The notes: generated from the letters alone by a model not told the origin. Shown: positions 52,760 through 62,242, counted from the first letter of the stretch. The stretch: DNA of 63,735 nt from Desulfobulbaceae bacterium UBA2276 (GCA_002347085.1 DDWW01000057.1:1-63735), one strand, 5' to 3'. Made by a program: numbers and translations.

Positions 52760-52830
52760 AGCTTGTAGCAGCGTGCCCATCAACTACTCCGGCACGATGG
52801 GCACGCTGCGCTTTGCCCATCCTACAAGCT
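52760..52830. repeat. Nested inverted repeat with GGATGGGCAAAGCGCAGC-type sequence
   Basis: Outer arms AGCTTGTAG (52760-52768) and CTACAAGCT (52822-52830), inner arms GCAGCGTGCCCAT (52768-52780) and its complement (52797-52809). The string is of a type I recall as a dispersed repeat in many proteobacteria. The remaining bases 52546-52870 show no gene. Confidence 0.7.
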
Positions 52831-52870
52831 TACGCATTGCTCCACCAACCTTCAGCCTCAAAAATGGTTC

Positions 52871-55342
52871 ATGCAGAAAGGCCGGATCGAAGAACAGCTT
52901 CAGGGGATTGTCGAGCGGGTCACCTATCATAATAGCGAGAGTGGCTGGTCGGTATTACGGGTGAAGTGTTTTAACGAACATGAGGCCGTGGCCGTGACTG
53001 TGCACCAAACCCGGGTCTTTGCCGGGGCGACCATGAAATTCTTCGGTTCCTGGGCGACACATCCTGCCTATGGCCGGCAGTTCAAGGCCCTGCGGGCTGA
53101 GGAACAAAAACCGGCAACAGCGGCGGGCCTGGAAAAATATCTGGGCTCGGGGCTCATTAAAGGGGTGGGGCCCAAGACTGCCCGCAAGATTGTCAGCCAT
53201 TTTGGTAAAACCACTCTCGATGTCTTTGACGGCAAGATCGACGACCTGCTCCTGGTGCCGGGTATCGCCCAAAAAAAATTAGCCGGGATCAAAACGGCCT
53301 GGGAAGAGCATCGGGCGGTACGGGAGGTGATGCTGTTTTTGCAGGGGCATGGGATCTCTACCCTTTTTGCCGTCCGGATCTATAAAAAATATGGTGATCA
53401 GGCCGTGGCCATGGTGCGTGAAAACCCGTACCGTCTGGCGGATGATTTCTACGGTATCGGCTTTTTCTCGGCCGACAAGGTGGCCCTGTCCCTAGGCATT
53501 CCTTTAGATGCAGAGATGCGGATCGTTGCTGCTATCCGCCACATCCTGGCCGCCTCTCGTGAGCAGGGCCATTGTTTTCTGACCAGGAGCCAGATTCAGG
53601 CGCAGATCAAAGAGCTCCTGGAAATGGACCTGGCAGAGAGGCTGGAGTCGTATCTGCAAACTATGGAACGGGATAATCTGCTCAAGACCCGTTTACTCGT
53701 GGTTGATGGTGTTGCCGTTATCCCTTGTTATTATTCCAAGACCCTCTATTATGAAGAGCAGGATTGCGCCGACTGCTTGAAACAGCTTTGCGGCCCCCTG
53801 GCTATTGATGCCAAAAGGGTGGAGCAATGGTTGCAGGCCTGGAGTGTCACCCAGAACCTGCAGTTGAGCACCGAGCAATATGGAGCTGTTGCCGGCATTG
53901 TCGCCTGCCGGTGTGCGATTTTGACCGGCGGCCCGGGGTGTGGCAAGACCACGACCACCAAAACCTTGGTGAAGTTATTGCAGGCCATGGGGCTGAGGGT
54001 GATTCTGGCGGCGCCCACGGGACGTGCGGCCCAACGCATGGGTGAGGTGATTGGCGAGGAGGCCAAGACCATTCATCGCCTGCTGGAGTATCAGGGCGGA
54101 GGATTCAAACGTAACCGGGAGCAGCCTTTAGAGCTGGACTGTCTCATCGTTGATGAGTGTTCAATGCTCGATATTAGTCTGACCGCGGCCTTGCTGGCCG
54201 CAATTCCGCAAAGTGGGCGGCTGGTATTGATCGGGGATGCCGATCAATTGCCATCAGTGGGGGCGGGCAATGTGTTGGCCGATCTGATCGCCTCGGGGGT
54301 AGTGCCCTTATTCACCCTGAACAAGGTCTTCCGGCAGGCCGGTGATTCGGCTATTATCCGCTATGCCCATGCCATCAATGGCGGCGAGGTGCCCCAGATC
54401 CCCTCGCCTTTCAAGCAACCCGGCCTCTGGGCCGAAAAGGTTGATTGTCTGTTTCTTGATTCCAACGAGGCGACTCAGGAACAGTTGCGGGTCATTGCTC
54501 GGGTGCGGGATTATTTTAAGTTATCCGTACCCGAGATTGAGGCCAAATTTGGCCCCGAGCTCCTTTTTACCGGTATCGAGGAAGGCAGGATGGTGTCAAA
54601 GCGGCCCGAACTTGACCTCCCGGATAAATACAGCCGCATGAATTTTGGTCTGCTCCAGACCGCCGAAAACAGCGCCGATGAACTGCGGGCAGTGTTGAGC
54701 AAGGTGCATCCCTGGTCCTCCCTCTACTATGGCCTGACCGCCCAGGAGGTGATCGTCCGGCTTTATACCGACTGGATCCCCAAGTATTTTGGCGCGTCGT
54801 GCGAGATCCAGGTGCTCTCGCCCATGACCAGGGCCAGTCTGGGCACGGCCACCTTGAATCGCACCCTGCAACAGGCGGTAAATCCTGCCGGTGAAAACAA
54901 GGGGCAACTGATTCTCGGGGAGCGTATTTTCAGGGTGGGTGATCGGGTTATCCATCGTCGCAATAATTATGATTTAGGGGTCTTCAATGGTGATATCGGG
55001 GTGATAAGCCAGGTGAATGCCCTGGATCTAAGCTGTGTGGTGCGTTTTCTCGCTGGAAATCGGGAGGTGGAATATCAGCAAGATGAGATCAGTGAGCTGG
55101 ATCTGGCCTATGCCATTACCATCCATAAATCACAGGGCAGTGAGTTTGATTGCGTGATTATTCCGGTGGTCAGCCAGCACTTCAAGATGCTCTTCCGTAA
55201 TCTCGTGTATACCGGCCTGACCCGAGCCAAAAAGCTGGCGGTCTTTGTGGGAACCAGGCAGGCCTTTTCCATGGCAGTTAGGAATGTGGATACGACCAAG
55301 AGGCAGACAGCGCTGGCGGTGTTGCTCCAGGAAAGGGGGTAG
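52871..55342 (+). CDS. recD2: RecD2-like ATP-dependent DNA helicase
   Basis: 823 aa. The N-terminal OB-like part (GIVERVTYHNSESGWSVLRVK) and HhH region (IKGVGPKTARKIV) mark RecD2 rather than RecD of RecBCD. Walker A GGPGCGKT is near residue 353, Walker B is LIVDECSMLD, GDADQLPSVG is motif III, and IHKSQGSEF is motif V/VI with the closing VYTGLTRAKKL. RecD2 is a 5'-3' helicase acting in stress tolerance and repair. No ribosome site precedes the ATG. Confidence 0.92.
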   Translation: MQKGRIEEQLQGIVERVTYHNSESGWSVLRVKCFNEHEAVAVTVHQTRVFAGATMKFFGSWATHPAYGRQFKALRAEEQKPATAAGLEKYLGSGLIKGVGPKTARKIVSHFGKTTLDVFDGKIDDLLLVPGIAQKKLAGIKTAWEEHRAVREVMLFLQGHGISTLFAVRIYKKYGDQAVAMVRENPYRLADDFYGIGFFSADKVALSLGIPLDAEMRIVAAIRHILAASREQGHCFLTRSQIQAQIKELLEMDLAERLESYLQTMERDNLLKTRLLVVDGVAVIPCYYSKTLYYEEQDCADCLKQLCGPLAIDAKRVEQWLQAWSVTQNLQLSTEQYGAVAGIVACRCAILTGGPGCGKTTTTKTLVKLLQAMGLRVILAAPTGRAAQRMGEVIGEEAKTIHRLLEYQGGGFKRNREQPLELDCLIVDECSMLDISLTAALLAAIPQSGRLVLIGDADQLPSVGAGNVLADLIASGVVPLFTLNKVFRQAGDSAIIRYAHAINGGEVPQIPSPFKQPGLWAEKVDCLFLDSNEATQEQLRVIARVRDYFKLSVPEIEAKFGPELLFTGIEEGRMVSKRPELDLPDKYSRMNFGLLQTAENSADELRAVLSKVHPWSSLYYGLTAQEVIVRLYTDWIPKYFGASCEIQVLSPMTRASLGTATLNRTLQQAVNPAGENKGQLILGERIFRVGDRVIHRRNNYDLGVFNGDIGVISQVNALDLSCVVRFLAGNREVEYQQDEISELDLAYAITIHKSQGSEFDCVIIPVVSQHFKMLFRNLVYTGLTRAKKLAVFVGTRQAFSMAVRNVDTTKRQTALAVLLQERG

Positions 55343-55387
55343 AGCCTCCATTATCGTAAACGGGAACAATGAAACATGAAAGCTGTA

Positions 55388-55405
55388 CCAGCCCCTGCTG
55401 GCGAG
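55388..55405. repeat. Copy of CCAGCCCCnGCTGGCGAG repeat
   Basis: CCAGCCCCTGCTGGCGAG at 55388-55405. One base differs from the pair at 56606-56682. Confidence 0.6.
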
Positions 55406-55530
55406 CTGGTGGCGTAAATAACCATGTCGCATACTCTTTTAGCAATCAGTAATTTCAATAAGTTATCTGGACTTTCATATGAAAACAGGTGATATGAGGA
55501 TTCAAGGATTCAATCAGGAGGAGTAAATAA

Positions 55531-55971
55531 ATGGAATACAAAACCGGAAGCCTCGGGCGGGTGATCATGGCCCGTTTCGATCATGGCGATGATCTGCTGG
55601 CGGGCCTGAAAGAGTTGTTGGTGAAGGAAAATCTGCGGACGGGGTGGTTTCAGATCTTAGGCGGCCTGCTCCAGGCCGGGGTAGTGACCGGCCCCAAAGA
55701 GCCGACCATGCCGCCTGATCCGGTATGGGCAACAGTTGATGGGGCCAGGGAGGTGGTAGGCAGCGGTTCTGTCTTCTGGGAGGGTGATGAGCCGCGCATT
55801 CATCTTCATGCGGCCCTTGGTCACCATGGTGAGACCATGACCGCCTGTGTCCGCAAAAATACCAAGGTCTATCTGATCCTTGAGGTTATTATCTTTGAGC
55901 TCCAGGGCATTGACGCCACCCGTCCCTGGTTTGCAGACGGTGGATTTAACCGCCTGAACTTTGGCGATTAA
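55531..55971 (+). CDS. PPC/DUF296-domain protein
   Basis: 146 aa, one PPC (DUF296) fold. RVIMARFDHGDDLLAGLKELLVKENLRTGWFQILGGL starts it, IHLHAALGH is the conserved His-rich strand and EVIIFELQG closes it. The ribosome site is AGGAGG. In plants the domain is fused to AT-hook DNA-binding proteins, while bacterial single-domain forms are trimers of unknown function. Confidence 0.85.
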   Translation: MEYKTGSLGRVIMARFDHGDDLLAGLKELLVKENLRTGWFQILGGLLQAGVVTGPKEPTMPPDPVWATVDGAREVVGSGSVFWEGDEPRIHLHAALGHHGETMTACVRKNTKVYLILEVIIFELQGIDATRPWFADGGFNRLNFGD

Positions 55972-56008
55972 CAAAGTGATCTTTAAATTAAAAAAGAGGA
56001 AGGGATGA

Positions 56009-56578
56009 ATGGATGATACGATAAGCAGATCCGAACAAAAACGGCGATACAAACGGATTGAAGACGTGGCTGAAGAACTGGCAGAACTCACCGATAAAGA
56101 CCTGAAAAAGATGCCTGACGAGGAGGGTCTTGCTGAAGAGATCAAGGCTATCCGTGGTTTGAGCGGGGGGGCGCGGAAGAGGCAGGTGAAGCACCTTTCC
56201 AAGCTCTTGCGTCAAGGCACGTTTCTTGATGGTATCTACGATTTTTTGAGTCAGCGCAAAGGCTCCCAGCTCAAAGGAAAAACCCAGCTTCACGAGGCCG
56301 AACATCTGCGTGACGCCATGATCAATGAGGCCATGGCGGACTGGCAGCACTGTCGGTCTATGCAGATTGATTGGGAACCGGACTGGAAAAGTGAAGTTAT
56401 GGGCCCGGCAGTTGCGAAGTATCCGGCCTTAGACGAAGATGCCCTGCGTAAGATCATTTACCAGTATGTGAAGAGCCACAATAAACTCTATTATCGCGAA
56501 CTGTTCCGGCTGGTCAATTCAGCAATCGACCAGTTTGAGAGAAATCGCCGGATTGAGGCCAATGGGGTCGAGCGATAA
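56009..56578 (+). CDS. darP: DarP/YjgA-family ribosome biogenesis protein
   Basis: 189 aa, DUF615. SRSEQKRRYKRIEDVAEELAEL is the N-terminal signature and LSGGARKRQVKHLSKLLR is typical. GAGGAAGGG precedes the ATG. DarP (YjgA) associates with the large ribosomal subunit during late assembly. Highly charged helical protein of normal length. Confidence 0.9.
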   Translation: MDDTISRSEQKRRYKRIEDVAEELAELTDKDLKKMPDEEGLAEEIKAIRGLSGGARKRQVKHLSKLLRQGTFLDGIYDFLSQRKGSQLKGKTQLHEAEHLRDAMINEAMADWQHCRSMQIDWEPDWKSEVMGPAVAKYPALDEDALRKIIYQYVKSHNKLYYRELFRLVNSAIDQFERNRRIEANGVER

Positions 56579-56605
56579 TCCCGATTTTTAGATGAAAACC
56601 CATCA

Positions 56606-56682
56606 CTCGCCAGCGGGGGCTGGCTCCTACGAACACGCCGATATTGTTTGTTTTATTGTAGTATCCAGCCCCCGCTGGCGAG
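56606..56682. repeat. 18-bp perfect inverted repeat, CCAGCCCCnGCTGGCGAG family
   Basis: CTCGCCAGCGGGGGCTGG (56606-56623) and its complement (56665-56682) with a 41-base loop. It closes the 3' region of darP. Confidence 0.85.
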
Positions 56683-56848
56683 CAGGTGTACAACCATCTC
56701 CCGTTGTGCCCGTTTACGTCAATGTTGTCTCCACGCCATCCCCACAACCCACCAGCTGAAATATCGAGGCACACAAGAATCACCGATGACCACCGATGCT
56801 TATCTCGCCCGATCCGCGCTTATCTGCGAAAATCTGCGGCAGCCCTTA

Positions 56849-57613
56849 CTATGCAACAGATTTGGTAAAATAGGGTGAGAGGTCAAAGGTCTGGTGGCGC
56901 AGGACTGATTCGAGCAGATCGCGGCTCTTTAAGACGATGATCGAGTGATCCAGATAATGGGAGAACTCCGAGGAGGGATTGTGCATTTCGACAAATATCT
57001 TGGCCCGTTTATTGAGGGTCTGGATACGGGCCACGGTATGGAGGGTTTTGAGATCCGGTTCCTGGAAACGGGCGTTGGAAAAGACAAAGATGTAGGCGGC
57101 CTCCTGGATGTTGGCCTGGCGTAATGCGCTTGGACTGATCGGCACCCCCCGCACAAAGAAGGTGTGGGGATAGGGGTTGACGGTTATGAGATCCGTGACC
57201 ACCACGGTGTCGCGTTGGGCAAGCTCCGGGTAGTTGGGGATGACATGCAACAGCTCGTCGGCAAAGGCGGTGTATTCACAGATCACGATATGGTTTTTGC
57301 TATATACCTGGGCCGTGCCCAAGCGGTTTCGATGCATGATGGTGTGCAGCTTTTCCGCCGTCAGGGTGATGAAGTTGGTGTAACAATAGATTCCGGTGAT
57401 GATGGTGACGGCCCCGACCATCCGTCCCTGCAGGGTGATAGGTGAAATGTCGCCATACCCCACGGTTGTGGAGCTGACGAGCCACCACCAGAGCACATCG
57501 CCCATGGAGCGAATGGAGGGATTGACCGACCGTTCATAGAACCAGAAGATTATAGTAGAAAAGGCAAAGCTGGTGACGAGAAGGATGCCTAAAAATCGAA
57601 GCTGTTTTTTCAT
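56849..57613 (-). CDS. Two-helix potassium channel with RCK-like cytoplasmic domain
   Basis: 254 aa. Helices at about 8-25 and 62-83 flank a pore helix with the selectivity filter TVGYGD in a WWLVSSTTVGYGDISP segment. The cytoplasmic part from 110 (HIVICEYTAFADELLHVI) resembles an RCK/TrkA-N domain but without a GxGxxG nucleotide site, so it may have lost ligand binding. It likely conducts K+ at the inner membrane. Confidence 0.82.
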   Translation of the reverse strand: MKKQLRFLGILLVTSFAFSTIIFWFYERSVNPSIRSMGDVLWWWLVSSTTVGYGDISPITLQGRMVGAVTIITGIYCYTNFITLTAEKLHTIMHRNRLGTAQVYSKNHIVICEYTAFADELLHVIPNYPELAQRDTVVVTDLITVNPYPHTFFVRGVPISPSALRQANIQEAAYIFVFSNARFQEPDLKTLHTVARIQTLNKRAKIFVEMHNPSSEFSHYLDHSIIVLKSRDLLESVLRHQTFDLSPYFTKSVA

Positions 57614-57841
57614 GAATTCGTGGGGGGAGAAGGGTGCTCTTTGCCGAAAATCCTGCTGTTTATGCTTCGCCGGGATGGGTGTGGTAATAGCAGTAAAAAA
57701 TGAGTTTTTTTAGCCTATTTTATTACCTTCTATACTGTTCTTGCCATTAAAATGGTACTGATTTTTTCTATGCTGTTGATTGATAGTCAGGTGAGGTGAT
57801 TGTATTGTTGAAAAATACGAGAGCCTCAAAGAGATGCGGAA

Positions 57842-57897
57842 AAACAGGGACAGTTCTTGCTGCCAGGGTCTGGCAACGCCGAGAGCTGTCCCTGTTT
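57842..57897. terminator. Terminator downstream of the PstS-OmpA gene
   Basis: AAACAGGGACAG (57842-57853) pairs with CTGTCCCTGTTT (57886-57897). On the minus strand a T-run follows, so it ends the gene at 57913. On the plus strand it also has Ts. Confidence 0.7.
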
Positions 57898-57912
57898 TTG
57901 TTTGAGCAGAAC

Positions 57913-59364
57913 TTATATACTGTCGCTGATGTTGGTTTTGACCGTGGGGACGGTTGTGAGATGTTGAGACTCAATGACCCATACCTCGACCCGACGGTTC
58001 TTTTCTTTACCTGCCTCGCTATTATTGTCGGCAATCGGCATTTCTTCGCCTCCACCTACGATCTGGCAGCCGTTCTTGATCCCTAACAGGCGCAGCCGTT
58101 CGTAGATGCTGGAGGCCCTGCTGGCCGAGAGTGCGAGATTCTTGTCGTAATCGCCGGTGCTGTCACTGAATCCGATGAGGGCTATCTGTTGTCCAGGTTT
58201 GTCGGCTAAGAACTCAGAGACGCGTGCCAGATCCCGCTCCGCGCGGCCGTCGAGTTGAGAACTTCCAGGCAGGAAGCGGAAGTTGAGAGCGAGACGCTTC
58301 CCTTTTTCGGTGATTGTCTCCAGGGAAGTTATTGTCTCCGGGCGTTGGGGAAGTGCTTTCGTGGTATTTGTTGCCTTCTCAGTGGATGCAAAGGCCTTGA
58401 TGTTCTGGTCGACAAAGCCAATGAATGCTACCTCGTCCTGGCCCTGTGAAGAGAGGGCGAATTCGATGAAAGAGGTGATATAAGGGTTTTTTGAGGAGGA
58501 CGCGGTGTACAGGTAGAGGCGGCGAGAGAGGGCGTAGTCTTCGGTGGCCACGGTGTGGCGCGAAGGGGAAATAGGGGTGTCCATGGCATCGGCTAAGGCT
58601 ATGGACTTTGATTTTCGTACATAAGGCAGTCCGGAAAATCCAATGGCTAATGGCTGTCTGGATACGGTGTCTGAGAGTTCAGAGCTGGATTCGTAGCGGA
58701 TTGCCTCGGCCGAGAGTGGGGTGTTTGCTAACACCAGGGATTTGAAGGTGTCGAAGGTGCCAGACTTCTGGTCACGGGCATGAATTTGGATATGGCCATG
58801 CATCTCCGGTGAGAGTTCTTCCCACTTGGTAACCTTGCCGGTGAAGATATCATGAATTGCCTGGAGGGGCATGGAGGTGATCGGATTGTCTGGGTGCACG
58901 AAGACTGCGACACCGTCAAGGCCCAGGATATGTTCGTTTTTTGCGGAACTCATGTCACCTAAGAAGGCCAAACTTTCTTTCTCGCTTTTCTTTATCTGTC
59001 GTGAAGCCATGCCGATGTCACACGTTCCCGCAGCCAGATCCTGAAAGGCGGTGGTTGAACCATGGGCGGCAATTTCTATGGCTACCGGGCCGGTGGGCAG
59101 CTCGGCCTTGATCAGGACCTTGTTTAAACCTTGGGATATAGACTGGACCTTCTTTCCCTGAAGCTTTGTACTGAGAAATTCTTTGACCAAGGCGGGAGCG
59201 AGTCGTTCGCCAATGGTGTTTGATCCATGCAGGCGGAGAATGATCTGAGGGGCAGGCCCTGTCTCCGCCTCATAATCAGGTTCTGCCTGCACGGATAACG
59301 GCCATGCCAAGACGAACATGGTCACAATAAAATAGGAGGTAACGAGCGAAAAAGGCGTTTTCAT
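57913..59364 (-). CDS. PstS-like phosphate-binding protein fused to an OmpA-like domain
   Basis: 483 aa from ATG 59364 with GGAG upstream (frame open to TTG 59376). Signal peptide: FSLVTSYFIVTMFVLAWPLSVQAE. The first 320 residues form a PBP-like-2 domain (LRLHGSNTIGERLAP, AHGSTTAFQDLAAGTCDIGMASRQIKK, GLDGVAVFVHPDNP), the PstS fold that binds phosphate. Residues from about 350 form an OmpA C-like domain: LPGSSQLDGRAERDLARV, IGFSDSTGDYDKNLALSASRA, NRRVEVWV, which binds peptidoglycan. So it is a cell-wall-tethered phosphate- or anion-binding protein, without a Pst transporter nearby. Confidence 0.88.
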   Translation of the reverse strand: MKTPFSLVTSYFIVTMFVLAWPLSVQAEPDYEAETGPAPQIILRLHGSNTIGERLAPALVKEFLSTKLQGKKVQSISQGLNKVLIKAELPTGPVAIEIAAHGSTTAFQDLAAGTCDIGMASRQIKKSEKESLAFLGDMSSAKNEHILGLDGVAVFVHPDNPITSMPLQAIHDIFTGKVTKWEELSPEMHGHIQIHARDQKSGTFDTFKSLVLANTPLSAEAIRYESSSELSDTVSRQPLAIGFSGLPYVRKSKSIALADAMDTPISPSRHTVATEDYALSRRLYLYTASSSKNPYITSFIEFALSSQGQDEVAFIGFVDQNIKAFASTEKATNTTKALPQRPETITSLETITEKGKRLALNFRFLPGSSQLDGRAERDLARVSEFLADKPGQQIALIGFSDSTGDYDKNLALSASRASSIYERLRLLGIKNGCQIVGGGEEMPIADNNSEAGKEKNRRVEVWVIESQHLTTVPTVKTNISDSI

Positions 59365-60148
59365 TTTGGTCTCCAATGCTTGATGATGTGATGATAACTA
59401 CTCTTCTATAGACGCCTCCTACCTTAAAGAGTGTTTGTTATGGCGATATTAGTTGTTCGTTAAATAACTGCTTGGCTTAAGATTAGGAAATAGAGGCGAG
59501 ACAGGCTGGCGGTATAGCCCTGTTTGGGAGCAGTCTTCCGGGGTGGGGTGGGGATGGGTAGAGAAAGGGGAAAATAATGTGAAGGGGATGTGGTGGAACG
59601 TTGAACGAGAACTCACCTCATGCGAGGTCATGCGAGTTTTGGCTCTTGCTGGGAAGGTACTTTTAGCGCGTGGAGAGAAGAGCGTACACCTTTGCGGCGG
59701 GCCTCGATCATCTCCTGGTGATGGGCATGACATCTTGCTTCTTCCGTATGACGAAGCAGTTTATAGGCGCCGGCCTCTTGGTGTCGGCCGGCAGGCCGGG
59801 GGGATCAAGGGGAGAATATCTGCGAGAAGACTATAGCTTGGGGGCTGGGGCAGTCTGCAATACCCTGGGAAAATGACTTCTGGCTGCGACAAAGTCGAGC
59901 CGCAAGGGCGTGGTCGTCGTTGCTTGCCGTGATACTGTCCTACTGAAAAAGATAGAGCCATTGCCTTGAGGAAGAAATTCATGGGGGCGAGAGTGGGTCT
60001 TGCCTGTCCTGTTTGCCTTGGCGATATTGGCGATAGGACGATACAATTTATCCCATCCCGTCTATCGCTATTGAATAATCAATTTCCTGCTTTTTCTGCA
60101 ATCGATCCCATCCCATCCTTCAATGTTCCTGCAATATTCCTCAGGGCC
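59365..60148. other. Long intergenic region without a clear gene
   Basis: 784 bases between the PstS-OmpA gene and the STAS gene. No reading frame has recognisable similarity. The frame from GTG 59670 to 59876 (68 aa) and its mirror on the other strand both look coding-like by codon bias, without ribosome site or family. Late part has the short repeat ATCCCATCCC twice near 60052 and 60108. A decayed gene is possible. Confidence 0.4.
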
Positions 60149-60556
60149 TTAGGCCAAACTGCTTAAACCTGCCGCCACCGAATCAAATACTATCACTTTA
60201 TTATAATTTTCCTGGATTTCAGGACTACTGAAATCCTTAGGCAGCCCGTCTTCCGAGATTACGCCAAAGCGATGGAGGAGGTCAAGAACTGTGGGCTGCA
60301 CATTGCACAGGGCCAGCATTTGTACCTTGTCGTTCATGATGGCAGAACCAATGGCGCCGATCAGGCTCGAATTGATAATGGTAAAGGGTGTCAAATCAAG
60401 AAAAAGAAAGGCGTCAAAAGGGTTGTCCTGAACTTGCGGGCCATTGATGAGGTCAAGAAGGGCGTCTTTGAATTCCTCTATCGCTTCCTTCAATGATTTT
60501 GTTATTTTACTCTCAAGAATACAGACATATCCATAGCGAATTGCTACATCACTCAT
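60149..60556 (-). CDS. STAS-domain anti-sigma-factor-antagonist-like protein
   Basis: 135 aa. A STAS-like fold is suggested by LFLDLTPFTIINSSLIGAIGSAIM followed by LCNVQPTVLDLLHRFGV, where the Ser of NSSLIG is at the position phosphorylated in SpoIIAA-type proteins. It lies 4 bases after the gene for a protein with PP2C and HATPase domains, so the two are a partner-switching pair in one operon. Confidence 0.72.
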   Translation of the reverse strand: MSDVAIRYGYVCILESKITKSLKEAIEEFKDALLDLINGPQVQDNPFDAFLFLDLTPFTIINSSLIGAIGSAIMNDKVQMLALCNVQPTVLDLLHRFGVISEDGLPKDFSSPEIQENYNKVIVFDSVAAGLSSLA

Positions 60557-60560
60557 TGAG

Positions 60561-62084
60561 TTATTCTCCTCTGGCGAAGTGAAGGGTTATTTGGTTGCCA
60601 CTGGTGTTGAAAGAAATGGTGTCAACAAGTTCATTTATGCTGAATAAGCCCCGTCCCCGCGGATTTGTGCTGGGTGGCATGGAGTCAGGAAGGGTATGGT
60701 GAAATCCATCTCCTTCATCTTTTATGAAAACAATCAGAAAATCAAGGGTGATCGTCCAGCCCACGATGATTTTCTTTGATGCGTCTTTTTTGTTGCCATG
60801 CTCCCAGGCATTGTCCAGTGCCTCCATAAGAGCATATTCAATAGTTTCTTTTCTGCGTGTGTTTTTGAAAAGCCGATTCAAGATGAGAATTTTGAAGTTT
60901 TCGAGAAATTCACCGATGGCTTGTTGGGTATTGGTCAGGTTTTTCGTGTGTTCCGATGGCACTATCTTCTTTTCAACGATGGCGAGGGTGATATCGTCAT
61001 CTGGGAGCTCGGGGTCACAAAACAGAAAAACATCATTGATAACGAATTCAACCAGAGCATTGGTGCTCAGTCCCATATCGATCCCGTTTTGCAGGGCTAG
61101 AATGAGGCGTTCTTTGCCGTAGCATTCTTCCGGCTGATTCATGGCTTCTGTTAATCCATCGGAATAGAAGACTATTCTGTCCCCACCATTCACCTGAACT
61201 GTTACATTGGTAAAAGTGCGGTCAAGAAGTTGCCCGACCGGATATCCCTTGGCCGGAATTTCTTCTATTTTGTTTTTTTGTATATGGAGGGGATATGGTT
61301 GACCAGCGTTGGCCAGGGTCAGGTTGGTAGCGGTGAAGGTACAGTAGGAAGCGGCAATGAATCGTTCCATGGGGAGTATGCCGCAGAGGTCTTCGTTAAT
61401 GATCTGCAGATAAATTTCAGGGTTGTGCGTTGCATTACCCAAGGTGCTGAGCATGCCGATGATCCGCATAGAAATTAAAGCGGCGGAAAGACCATGGCCA
61501 CAGGTGTCGGCAAAAAAGAAGCCTGTAGAGTCGGAATCAATGGTGACCGGATAATAAAAATCTCCGGAAATGGTTGAGGTGGGTTTGTTGAAGAGCGCTG
61601 CCTGATAACCAAGATTAGCAAAGGCGGCAATTGTTCCGGACTCGTTAGTAAGGAATTTTTTTTGAAGAGCCACTCCGGTAGCCAGATCATCAGCTATTCT
61701 TTTTTCAAGTTGGCGGCCACGCAGTAGATTCTGGGCGCGAGCCAGCAGCTCTTGGGAGGAAAAAGGTTTTTTGAGATAATCACTGGCCCCCATGGCAAGG
61801 GCTTTGACCACACTGTCAACCTCTGACTCTGAAGACACCATGATCACAGGGATGTCCTTGGAGTCTGGATTTCGCTGCAACTCCTGTAAGGTGTCAAAAC
61901 CATTCATCACCGGCATTCTGATATCCAGGAGAATCAGGTCGGGTTTGAAGGCAAAGACCATCGATAAACACTCTGCGCCATCTACGGCGCAATGAACAGG
62001 AAGATTCAGTTTTTTCAGAATGCTCTTGCAGATTTCCCTGTTGACCAGGTTGTCTTCAACGAGAAGGATGCCACCTTCGTTCAT
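60561..62084 (-). CDS. Response regulator with PP2C phosphatase and HATPase anti-sigma-like domains
   Basis: 507 aa. Receiver 1-125 has E10, D11 and the phosphorylated D54 in LDIRMP. The SpoIIE-type PP2C domain (about 155-370) has GDFYYP, FFADTCGHGLSAALIS and DDDITLAIV. The HATPase domain of RsbW type (about 380-507) has MEALDNAWEHGNKKD and RGRGLFSINELVD. So phosphatase and kinase-like anti-sigma functions are in one protein, with the STAS protein as likely substrate. Confidence 0.88.
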   Translation of the reverse strand: MNEGGILLVEDNLVNREICKSILKKLNLPVHCAVDGAECLSMVFAFKPDLILLDIRMPVMNGFDTLQELQRNPDSKDIPVIMVSSESEVDSVVKALAMGASDYLKKPFSSQELLARAQNLLRGRQLEKRIADDLATGVALQKKFLTNESGTIAAFANLGYQAALFNKPTSTISGDFYYPVTIDSDSTGFFFADTCGHGLSAALISMRIIGMLSTLGNATHNPEIYLQIINEDLCGILPMERFIAASYCTFTATNLTLANAGQPYPLHIQKNKIEEIPAKGYPVGQLLDRTFTNVTVQVNGGDRIVFYSDGLTEAMNQPEECYGKERLILALQNGIDMGLSTNALVEFVINDVFLFCDPELPDDDITLAIVEKKIVPSEHTKNLTNTQQAIGEFLENFKILILNRLFKNTRRKETIEYALMEALDNAWEHGNKKDASKKIIVGWTITLDFLIVFIKDEGDGFHHTLPDSMPPSTNPRGRGLFSINELVDTISFNTSGNQITLHFARGE

Positions 62085-62242
62085 ACGTTCACCAATGGGT
62101 GTTCAGCGTGATAGTTTATACAAACTATGTCCTCTGTTGGTTATCCTCTCATAACCATACTTGCAAAACAAGGGGGGGCGGGTGAATATTCAGAAAGGGA
62201 AATGTGGGTCAGGGGCAGTCGGAAGGATAAAGATGTTCTTGT

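Noticed and set aside
59543..59876. Overlapping frames in the gap before the STAS gene as a real gene
   Set aside because: No ribosome site, no family similarity and comparable frames on both strands, so I list the stretch only as unexplained.
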